64,000 nt of DNA. It comes from Verrucomicrobiota bacterium. Its GTDB lineage: Bacteria > Verrucomicrobiota > Verrucomicrobiia > Verrucomicrobiales > Verrucomicrobiaceae. The stretch is taken from contig JANYCZ010000011.1 of the NCBI GenBank assembly GCA_025360015.1, positions 186,001 through 250,000 on the forward strand, given 5' to 3'. The notes beneath the pieces are model-generated. The model saw only the letters and a program-made list of their open reading frames with translations. It had not been told where the DNA came from and did not search any database. Position numbers and translations under genes: made by a program. Shown here in pieces: positions 25,347 through 32,298 of this stretch (within the stretch, counting starts at the first letter, position 1; the number at the start of each line of letters is the position of its first letter).

Positions 25347-27017
25347 CTACTGAAGCGACTTAACGAGTTCAATCGCAGAGCGGCCTTCCTCCCGACGGAA
25401 ATCGACGCGGTCAAAGATCTCGCTGATGACATGGAGGCCGAGGCCGCCGATGCGGCGATCAATGGAGGGAGGCGCGACAAGCTTCTGAAAATCTTCGTTG
25501 GTGATGCCGGACCCAAAATGCTCAATGAGGATGCGGACGGAGTCCGGGCCTGACTCCATGCGGCAGCTGGCGGCGCGTCCGGTGCTGGTGGAGCAGTAGG
25601 CGTATTTGCAGATGTTGCTCATCACTTCATCACAGCCCAGCACGAGGAGGCCGGTGAATTCATCGGCCAGGCCATGATAGGCGGACCATGCCTCGATGAA
25701 CTCGCGCACCAGGCGCAGCGTGTCTGGATGGCAGGTGAGGGCGATTTCGTCTGGCGGCGGTGGAGAGTGATCCGTGATCATCAGCACGGTAGCGTCATCC
25801 TGATAGCTTGAGTCCTGGGCGAAGGTGCGCCATTGCTCGACGAGATGGTTTAAGAAACCGTCGTCGCCATTGGAATGCTGCAGTGCGGCGGCAAAGGCAT
25901 GGTCTTCGAAGTACTCGCCCGCGCTGTTTTGTACTTCGAGGATGCCGTCGGTGTAGAGCATCCATTGACGGCCGGCGCTGAAGGGAAGGTTGGCCGCCTC
26001 ATAGCGCGCGGCGCATGAGATGCCCAGCGGGGCATTTCCGGGCGCAACGACTTCCTTCCATACTTTGCCATCAAACACCTGCGCACCGGGAAGGCCGGCG
26101 CAGCAGAGCCACACGCGCCGCATTTTGGGGCAGACGAGCATGGCATTGATGGCGATGAAGCGTCCCGCCTTCATCACACCACAGAGGCGTTTGTTCAGCG
26201 TCGCCATCCATTCGGCGAGGTTCATCGAGACGCATAGATGCGCGGTGGAGGCGATGAGTGTGGTGCCGCGTGCCATGTCGAGTGCGGCGGCGAGCCCTTT
26301 GCCGCAGACATCGCCGACACCGAGGAGGATTTTGCCATCGTCGATCTGGTGCCAGAAATAGAAATCGCCGCCGACTTCGCTGGCGGGTTCATAGAAGGTC
26401 TCGACTGAGACCTCGCCCAAACGCACCTGCGGCGCAGGGAGGAATGAGTTTTGGATTTCCGTGGCCAGTGAGAGCTGCTGGCGGTTTTCGGCCTCGAGAA
26501 TCGCCTTCTTCTGCGATTCGAGCCGCATCAGCGTCACGGCGATGAGGCTGCCAAAAATTTCAAACATCTCCACGTCCTGGGTGGTGAAGGCAGCGCCGTG
26601 GTTCGGATTGATCGCCTGCATGACGCCAAGGCAGCGATCACCATCCAGCAGAGGAATCGTGACCATCGCACGGGTGACGAGATCAGATTTGTCGGACGCC
26701 GGCCGGAAGTGGCGCGGATCATGGAGTGCGTCTTCGATGTTAACGACGGTTTTGGTCGAATAGACTTCACCCGCAATGCCTTTGCCTTTTGGGACGCGGA
26801 CTTCCATCACATTGATGGGATCGAGCGTGGAACGGATGAGGAGGTCCTCGCTCGGGCCGTCTGGAAGCAGGATGGAGCACACTTCGCAGTCCATGACCTC
26901 GCGCGAACGCTGCAGGATGTGATCGACCAGTTCGACCAAGTTCTGGGTGCTGCTAAGACGCCGTGCGACTTCGAGCAGGACGCTTTGACGTGATGCGATG
27001 GGTTGAGAGTTACTCAC
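25347..27017 (-). CDS. GAF - PP2C (SpoIIE/RsbU-like) phosphatase - HATPase fusion
   Basis: A 556-residue soluble signalling protein. An N-terminal GAF sensor domain (about 10-165) is followed by a short coiled coil, a PP2C-type phosphatase (about 185-405; metal motifs EVGGDFYFW, GVGDVCGKG, LYTDGILE and DDATVLMI), and a C-terminal anti-sigma-type HATPase (about 415-556; N-box CDEVMSNICKYAY, G2-box GGLGLHVI). One chain thus joins a partner-switch phosphatase (RsbU-like) with the kinase fold of RsbW, the two opposing activities on a STAS protein. The GTG at 27017 overlaps the mlaD stop as GTGAGTAA, showing translational coupling to the Mla genes; the frame upstream of it lies in mlaD and is spurious. 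The STAS protein at 29855 is the obvious candidate substrate. Confidence 0.9.
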   Translation of the reverse strand: MSNSQPIASRQSVLLEVARRLSSTQNLVELVDHILQRSREVMDCEVCSILLPDGPSEDLLIRSTLDPINVMEVRVPKGKGIAGEVYSTKTVVNIEDALHDPRHFRPASDKSDLVTRAMVTIPLLDGDRCLGVMQAINPNHGAAFTTQDVEMFEIFGSLIAVTLMRLESQKKAILEAENRQQLSLATEIQNSFLPAPQVRLGEVSVETFYEPASEVGGDFYFWHQIDDGKILLGVGDVCGKGLAAALDMARGTTLIASTAHLCVSMNLAEWMATLNKRLCGVMKAGRFIAINAMLVCPKMRRVWLCCAGLPGAQVFDGKVWKEVVAPGNAPLGISCAARYEAANLPFSAGRQWMLYTDGILEVQNSAGEYFEDHAFAAALQHSNGDDGFLNHLVEQWRTFAQDSSYQDDATVLMITDHSPPPPDEIALTCHPDTLRLVREFIEAWSAYHGLADEFTGLLVLGCDEVMSNICKYAYCSTSTGRAASCRMESGPDSVRILIEHFGSGITNEDFQKLVAPPSIDRRIGGLGLHVISEIFDRVDFRREEGRSAIELVKSLQ

Positions 27018-28221
27018 GGCGTTTGAAGATATCGAGAATGCCTTTTTTCTTTTCCTCGGGGTTGGCGTTTTCGGAGGGCATGGGAGTGCTGGCGGCGGGT
27101 CTGGCGCCCGATTCGAGTTCTTTGATACGCACAGGGTAGGGGTCATGGGTGCGGCGCATGTGCTCGATGAGCTGCTCCTTGGTGGGCACCTCATTGGGCT
27201 TGCTGCCAAAGATCAGGCGGCTGGGCTTTCCGGCGAGTGTGCCGGTGATGTACTCACCCCAGATGACGAGGGCGTTCATCTCTTCCATCAGCGTGTTGAT
27301 CTTGCGCATGGTGGTGTCGAGATGCTTTTCCAAGCCGGGATTTGCGGAGGTGCCTCCACCTGCGAGGAGGCGGTGGAGATCGGTGGTGATTTCTTCGACG
27401 CGTGCCTTCAAGCCGGGCTTGCCATCGGGGGTGCCTGCAAAGGTCTGATTGAGCTCCTTGGAAAAACTTTCGAGATTGGCGAGGATGGCGTCCGTGCGGA
27501 TGGCGAGACCTTTGTCAGCCGCGCCTTTGGGGCCTTTGACAAGCTCTTGAATGCCGGTGGCGGTCTCTTCGAGCTTGTCGGCCACCGAGTTGATCTTTTG
27601 ACCGAAGCCGGGTGTTTTGCCGTCGCCTGCGAAGGTGATTTTCAACTCCTGGGTGAAGGCTTCGATGTTGGCCAGCGAGTCGGTGATTTTTTTGGCGGCA
27701 TCGCCTTTGCCGAGAGGGTCCGTGATTTTTTTGAGGTCGGCGCTGATGTCGCGGATGTTGGCGAAGATGGCATCGCCGCCGGGCAGCATCATTTCCAGCA
27801 GACTGCCGAGGCTGGTGGAGGTGAGCTGCGCGCCATTGGCCAGCAGGCCGTCTTCATCATCCAGGCGTATCAGGGCGATGTGTTTTTCACCGAGCATTGA
27901 CTCGGCGCTGATGATGATCTTGAGCCTGGCAGGCACCGGGGCTGGCTCGAAGACTTCGATGTGAACACGCACGGTGTTGGTTTGCAGGATGCGGTCGCCG
28001 GGCTGGAGGTGCTCGATGCGACTTACCACGCCGATGTGGTCGCCCGCGAGCAGCACGCTGGTGTTGCGGTGGATGCCGGTGATGTCGGCGAAATCTACGG
28101 AAAAGCGCAGATGAGGTTTGCGCCAGGGATCGCCAGAGATGGCGAAGACCAGCGCTCCCAGCAGCAGCAGGGAGCACAGAATGACCAGAGTCGCCACGGT
28201 GGCATCTTGCTTGTTTTTCAT
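27010..28221 (-). CDS. mlaD: MCE-family lipid-transport protein, MlaD-like
   Basis: A 403-residue protein with one N-terminal membrane helix (TLVILCSLLLLGALVFAI), an MCE domain at about 36-130 (FADITGIHRNTSVLLAGDHIGVV), a long helical segment of four heptad-rich stretches, and a charged C-terminal tail. MCE proteins form the periplasmic hexamer of Mla transporters that moves phospholipid between the membranes. It is longer than E. coli MlaD (183 residues), mainly in the C-terminal helical part, similar to actinobacterial and plastid forms. Order is mlaE-mlaF-mlaD with gaps of under 3 bp, so it is a transporter set. Confidence 0.9.
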   Translation of the reverse strand: MKNKQDATVATLVILCSLLLLGALVFAISGDPWRKPHLRFSVDFADITGIHRNTSVLLAGDHIGVVSRIEHLQPGDRILQTNTVRVHIEVFEPAPVPARLKIIISAESMLGEKHIALIRLDDEDGLLANGAQLTSTSLGSLLEMMLPGGDAIFANIRDISADLKKITDPLGKGDAAKKITDSLANIEAFTQELKITFAGDGKTPGFGQKINSVADKLEETATGIQELVKGPKGAADKGLAIRTDAILANLESFSKELNQTFAGTPDGKPGLKARVEEITTDLHRLLAGGGTSANPGLEKHLDTTMRKINTLMEEMNALVIWGEYITGTLAGKPSRLIFGSKPNEVPTKEQLIEHMRRTHDPYPVRIKELESGARPAASTPMPSENANPEEKKKGILDIFKRRE

Positions 28222-28223
28222 GG

Positions 28224-29090
28224 CTAGGAGGAATGAATGGCTTGGCTGGATGGGTCGAGGCCCAGCAGTGTTTCGCGGTAGAGTTCTTCGCCGGCGTCGT
28301 CACCGTTGTGACCCTGTGGGTCGCCATTGATGAACTGCTGCACGGCGGGGTGGGGATGCGCGCGAATTTCCGCCGGGGTGCCGGCGGCGAGGATTTTTCC
28401 CTGATTCGGACCGGTGCCGAGCATGATGATGCGGGTGCCGATACGGAAGACGCTGTTCATGTCATGCGTGACGACGACGACGGTGGCCCCGATTTTTTGC
28501 GTGAGGCGCTGCGTGAGTTCATCGACCACAGCGGTCATGATGGGGTCAAGGCCGGCGGTGGGCTCATCGCTGAAAACGAGCGGCGGGTCCAGAGCCAGAG
28601 CGCGGGCGAGCGCGGCACGCTTTTTCATGCCGCCGCTGATCTCTGAAGGCTTCTTGTGACCGTGGCCGGTGAGGCCGACTTGTTCGAGCTTCATTTTGAC
28701 CACGGTGTCGATGAGTCCGGCGTCGAGCTGAGTGTGCTCGGTGAGAGGCAGTGCGACATTCTCTGCCACGGTGAGGGACTGCAGCAGGGCACCGGATTGA
28801 AACAGCATGCCGTAGCGTCCGCGCAGTTTGCGCATGGCATCGGAATTCATGGTGGTGATCTCCTGGCCAAAGATCTTGATGCTGCCGGAAGTAGGCTGCT
28901 CGGTGCCGATGAGGTGGCGGAGGAGTGTGCTCTTGCCACAGCCGCTGCCGCCCATGATGACAAAGGTGTCCCCCTCATAGACCTTGAAGCTCACGCCGTT
29001 GAGGACTTTCTGGGATCCAAAATTCCGCACGAGCGAATCGACCTCGATGATCGGTTCGCGGGCGGTCAGATCTGGAGTGGCGACAGGCAT
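28224..29090 (-). CDS. mlaF: ABC transporter ATPase, MlaF-like
   Basis: A 288-residue cytoplasmic ATPase. Walker A is GGSGCGKST (47-55), the Q-loop is LFQSGALL, the ABC signature is ISGGM (151-155), Walker B is LVFSDEP (171-177), and the H-loop is VVVTHD. SGGM in place of SGGQ and the FQSGALLQSLTV stretch are typical of MlaF/MCE-type ATPases. It drives the lipid transporter with the permease next to it, with which it overlaps by one base. A C-terminal extension of about 30 residues beyond the ABC domain is of unknown role. Confidence 0.95.
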   Translation of the reverse strand: MPVATPDLTAREPIIEVDSLVRNFGSQKVLNGVSFKVYEGDTFVIMGGSGCGKSTLLRHLIGTEQPTSGSIKIFGQEITTMNSDAMRKLRGRYGMLFQSGALLQSLTVAENVALPLTEHTQLDAGLIDTVVKMKLEQVGLTGHGHKKPSEISGGMKKRAALARALALDPPLVFSDEPTAGLDPIMTAVVDELTQRLTQKIGATVVVVTHDMNSVFRIGTRIIMLGTGPNQGKILAAGTPAEIRAHPHPAVQQFINGDPQGHNGDDAGEELYRETLLGLDPSSQAIHSS

Positions 29091-29836
29091 CAGAAGAAGA
29101 ACAGGGCGGTGAGCACCGCGTTGGCGATGAAGACGGTCAACAAGGAGACGACGACTGAGCGTGTCGTGGCGAGGCCGACACCTTCGGCACCGCCGGAGAC
29201 ATTCAGGCCGATGCTGCAGGCGATGGTCACGATCAACACACCGAAGATGCCGCTTTTGAGCATGCTGATGCCGATGTCGCTCAGCTCGACATATTGCAGC
29301 GCGTGACTGATGAAGAAGGCGGTGGACATGTGGAGGGAGAAATGGCCGATCAGCCAGCCGCCGGCGAGGCCCACGTAGATGCTAAACACGGTCAGCAGCG
29401 GCATCATGATGACCATGGCGAGAAAGCGCGGGACGATGAGCCATGACATCGGGGGGATCGCCATGACTTCGAGTGCTTCGATTTCTTCCGAGACCTTCAT
29501 GGTGCCAAGCTCCGCCGTGACCGAGGAACCGCTGCGGCCAATGACGATCACCGCGGTGACCAGCGGAGCGAGTTCGCGAATGAGGCTGGAGGACACCAGC
29601 CCGGGCACATAAACCGTGGCGCCCAGTTTGGCGAGCTGGGCGGCAGACTGCATGGCCAGCACCACGCCGATGGTCAGGGCGGTGAGTGCGGACATGGGCA
29701 CGGCATGCACGCCGATGCGCACGATCTGGGCAAACGTATGGCCCATGCGCCAGCCTCTACCACGAAAGGGAGCGACGAACAGCCAGTAGAGCAGACTTCC
29801 GCACAGCTCGAAGTATTGGCGGAATGCTTCGGTCAT
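29090..29836 (-). CDS. mlaE: ABC transporter permease, MlaE-like
   Basis: A 248-residue inner-membrane permease with about five or six helices. The family block ALTALTIGVVLAMQSAAQL, then LIRELAPLVTAVIVIGRSGS (with the conserved E and RSGS), EIEALEVMAIPP, and the PRFLAM stretch identify MlaE/YrbE. It forms a dimer carrying two MlaF ATPases and docks to the MCE hexamer. It lies 18 bp after the STAS gene and overlaps mlaF by one base. Confidence 0.95.
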   Translation of the reverse strand: MTEAFRQYFELCGSLLYWLFVAPFRGRGWRMGHTFAQIVRIGVHAVPMSALTALTIGVVLAMQSAAQLAKLGATVYVPGLVSSSLIRELAPLVTAVIVIGRSGSSVTAELGTMKVSEEIEALEVMAIPPMSWLIVPRFLAMVIMMPLLTVFSIYVGLAGGWLIGHFSLHMSTAFFISHALQYVELSDIGISMLKSGIFGVLIVTIACSIGLNVSGGAEGVGLATTRSVVVSLLTVFIANAVLTALFFF

Positions 29837-29854
29837 GGGCGGAGGCGGAAAGGA

Positions 29855-30205
29855 CTAACGTTTGCTGGTCAGGTCAACGGCGTTCAAGGCGGCTTCAACG
29901 GTGGGCAGATGGCTGATGAAGTCGCCCAGGCGGACGATCTTGAACGAGGCATCCACGCGGCCCTGAATCCCTGTCAGCGCAAATTCCGTGCCTGCACTGC
30001 TGGCGTGCTGGAAGTATTCCACCACCACGGCCCAGACCGGAGTGTTGACGAAGGTCACCTTGGAGAAGTCGATGATGAGCCGTTTCACTCCGGCCTTCAT
30101 CTGCTCGCGCACGACTTTTTGGAATTCAGGCACGGTCGCGAGGTCGGCGTCGCCCTCGAGTTCGATGACGACGGCGTTGGGGTAGGTGCGAACGGTGGGT
30201 TTCAT
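29855..30205 (-). CDS. STAS-domain protein (MlaB-like / anti-sigma antagonist)
   Basis: A 116-residue single STAS domain (VVIELEGDADLATVPEFQ, RLIIDFSKVTFVNTPVWAVV). In the Mla system a STAS protein (MlaB) binds and stabilises the ATPase; in sigma control a STAS protein (RsbV, SpoIIAA) is the partner of an anti-sigma kinase and a PP2C phosphatase. Both readings fit here, because Mla genes follow and a kinase-phosphatase fusion ends the run. The usual D-S-[S/T]-G phospho-acceptor motif reads N54-T55-P56-V57, so a Thr could be the acceptor. Gaps are 15 bp to xylB and 18 bp to mlaE. Confidence 0.85.
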   Translation of the reverse strand: MKPTVRTYPNAVVIELEGDADLATVPEFQKVVREQMKAGVKRLIIDFSKVTFVNTPVWAVVVEYFQHASSAGTEFALTGIQGRVDASFKIVRLGDFISHLPTVEAALNAVDLTSKR

Positions 30206-30220
30206 GAGAGTGTGGGGCGG

Positions 30221-31723
30221 TCAGAGCCAGCCGGTTTGATTGAGGCGGCCGGTGAGTTCCATCTGCCGCTCCAGTTGTGTGGCATAGAGCGCGGCATTTT
30301 CCGCGTTCGGTTTGCAGCGGGTGGATTCATCGAGCGTGACGAGTTTGGCGCAGAGCTGTTCGTAGCTCACGCGTTCACTGCCGCCCTGATTGGCGTGGGC
30401 ATAGGCGGCCTGGATGGCTCCGCCGAGCGCGGCGCCTTCGCTGGTGCTGAGCGTGACGACTTCGGCATTGAAGCAGTCGGCGGCGATCTGGCGCCAGACA
30501 CCGCTCTTGCTACCGCCTCCGGTAAGGCGGATTTCCGTCGGATTCATGCCGAGATCGCGGAAGCGTTTCAGGCCGTAGGCGAGGCCGAGGGTGGCACCTT
30601 CCACAGCGGCGCGCGCGAGGTTGGCAGGGGCCATGTTTCCAGGACGCAGGCCATGGATGACACCGCAGCCGTTTGGCAGATTCGGGGTGCGTTCACCATT
30701 GAGGTAGGGCAGGAACATCACGCCATCCGCACCGGCAGGGGCGGAATTTACTGCGACTTCGAGCTGGCGCAAATCCCAGCGGAACATCTCACGCACCTGC
30801 TCGGTGACGACGGTGACGTTCATGGTGCAGACGAGCGGCAGCCATTGATCGGTGCTGTCACAAAACGCAGCCACCTCGCCCTGGCCATCGACCACGGGGG
30901 ATGCGGCCACACCATAGAGTGTGCCGCTGGTGCCAAAACTCGCGGTGATGACGCCGGGCTTGATGTTGCCGGTGCCGATCGCGCCCATCATGTTGTCACC
31001 ACCGCCGGCGCTGACGATGACGTCGAAGTTCAGGCCCCATTTCACCGCGAGGTCCTTGCGGATGGTGCCATGCACCGATTTCGAGGAGCCGAGCGGTGGC
31101 AGCATGGCGCGCACGCTGGGGTCAATGTAATCACAGATTTCGTAGGCCCACTGGCGGGTGTTTACATTGAGGATGCCCATGCCGGAGGCGTCGCCGTATT
31201 CCATGCGCTTCACGCCGGTGAGCCAGAAGTTGATGTAATCGTGCGGGAGCAGAATGGTCTTCGTCTTGGCGAAATTTTCCGGCTCGTTCTGCTTCAGCCA
31301 CAGCAGCTTGGGAATGGTGTAGCCGGGCAGCATGGCATTGCCTGCAATGGCGATGACGCCCGGCTGGCCGCCGAAATGATGGGCGATCTCTGCGCACTGC
31401 GCCTGAGTGGAGGTGTCACACCACAGCTTGGCGGCCCGCACCGGCTTGTCGTCCGCACCGAGCGGGACCAGGCCGTGCTGCTGGCCGCTGACGCCAATGC
31501 CGGCGATCTTTGCCTTGTCCTTGCCGATCTGCTCCAGGCACTGCTGCACGGAGGCGTCCACTGCATCCAGCCATGACTGCGGGTCCTGTTCGAGATGGCC
31601 GGGCGGAAGGCCGTCGATCAAATCATATGAGCTGTGGCCGGTGGCGACGATTTTGCCTGAGTCGAGGTCGAGGACGATGGCCTTGGTGCTCTGAGTGCCG
31701 CTGTCGATGCCGAGGAAATACAT
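30221..31723 (-). CDS. xylB: Xylulokinase
   Basis: A 500-residue FGGY-family kinase phosphorylating D-xylulose with ATP, feeding the pentose phosphate pathway. The N-terminal phosphate loop FLGIDSGTQSTKAIVLD, the substrate block GISGVSGQQHG-like (GVSGQQHGLV), GYTIPKLLWLK with AGNAMLPGYT, and the second ATP block (SFGTSGTLYGV, RLTGGGSKSGVWRQIAAD) are all present. It lies 15 bp upstream of the STAS gene and may be the first gene of the long Mla run; why these are linked is not clear. The xylose isomerase gene is at 45064, not adjacent. A triple CTTGACCT motif lies 54 bp before the start. Confidence 0.95.
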   Translation of the reverse strand: MYFLGIDSGTQSTKAIVLDLDSGKIVATGHSSYDLIDGLPPGHLEQDPQSWLDAVDASVQQCLEQIGKDKAKIAGIGVSGQQHGLVPLGADDKPVRAAKLWCDTSTQAQCAEIAHHFGGQPGVIAIAGNAMLPGYTIPKLLWLKQNEPENFAKTKTILLPHDYINFWLTGVKRMEYGDASGMGILNVNTRQWAYEICDYIDPSVRAMLPPLGSSKSVHGTIRKDLAVKWGLNFDVIVSAGGGDNMMGAIGTGNIKPGVITASFGTSGTLYGVAASPVVDGQGEVAAFCDSTDQWLPLVCTMNVTVVTEQVREMFRWDLRQLEVAVNSAPAGADGVMFLPYLNGERTPNLPNGCGVIHGLRPGNMAPANLARAAVEGATLGLAYGLKRFRDLGMNPTEIRLTGGGSKSGVWRQIAADCFNAEVVTLSTSEGAALGGAIQAAYAHANQGGSERVSYEQLCAKLVTLDESTRCKPNAENAALYATQLERQMELTGRLNQTGWL

Positions 31724-31776
31724 GGAGGAAAAAAAGGGTTGGGGTCGGCGAAAGGTTTACGGTGGGAAGCGGGGAA

Positions 31777-31800
31777 AGGTCAAGAGGTCAAGAGGTCAAG
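31777..31800 (-). promoter_or_regulatory. Triple CTTGACCT motif upstream of xylB
   Basis: Three head-to-tail copies of the 8-bp word CTTGACCT on the minus strand (period 8), then CTGTCAAG. Each contains a TTGACC like a -35 box; from the copy nearest the gene an 18-bp spacer leads to TAAACC. It may therefore be a promoter, or a regulator site. Confidence 0.45.
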
Positions 31801-31803
31801 CTG

Positions 31804-32253
31804 TCAAGAATCGGCCAGCAACCTGGCTTTCGACTGCGCATAGAGCTGCAACACGGAATCTTTGGTGAGGACAATGAGGGTGAAGATGCCAAGCAGGGTG
31901 CCGAAGGGCATGTACAGGCAGTTCAGACCGGCGATGATGATGGAGAAGGTGCGGTTCACGCGGCGGTGGATGAAACGCCCGGAGATCAGGGTGAGAATAC
32001 CGGACGCCACGATCATGACGCCGAAGAAGAGATAAAACCACTGGAAGGCGTGGAAGAACTCCGCCGGATCAAAAGGCGGGGGCGATTTCGCCTTGTCCCA
32101 CATCTGCGGATTGCCGAAGGCCATGCGCATGATAGAGTAATGCAGTCCCAAAAAAGCGAGGCCGAAGATCGAAAGACCGGCGACGACATAGTGACAGATG
32201 GCGAGCGTGCGCAGATGCTCGGCTTCCTTGCAGGGAATGGGTGGTGGTTGCAT
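31804..32253 (-). CDS. Hypothetical four-helix membrane protein
   Basis: A 149-residue protein with four hydrophobic segments: VVAGLSIFGLAFLGLHYSIM, FFHAFQWFYLFFGVMIVASG, the ISGRFIHRRVNR-flanked third, and PFGTLLGIFTLIVL. The spacing resembles DUF-type four-helix bundles common in Bacteroidetes and Verrucomicrobiota. No catalytic residues are visible. It lies 45 bp downstream of the UbiB-like gene and is probably on its transcript, which may hint at a role in membrane lipids or quinones (inference). Confidence 0.65.
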   Translation of the reverse strand: MQPPPIPCKEAEHLRTLAICHYVVAGLSIFGLAFLGLHYSIMRMAFGNPQMWDKAKSPPPFDPAEFFHAFQWFYLFFGVMIVASGILTLISGRFIHRRVNRTFSIIIAGLNCLYMPFGTLLGIFTLIVLTKDSVLQLYAQSKARLLADS

Positions 32254-32298
32254 GACGGTTTGGCGTGAGTCTCTGAAAGATTCACTGGCACTGCAATC

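Noticed and set aside
29705-31576. 623-codon rightward frame over xylB and the STAS gene
   Set aside because: Antisense shadow; the opposite strand has intact xylulokinase and STAS motifs.
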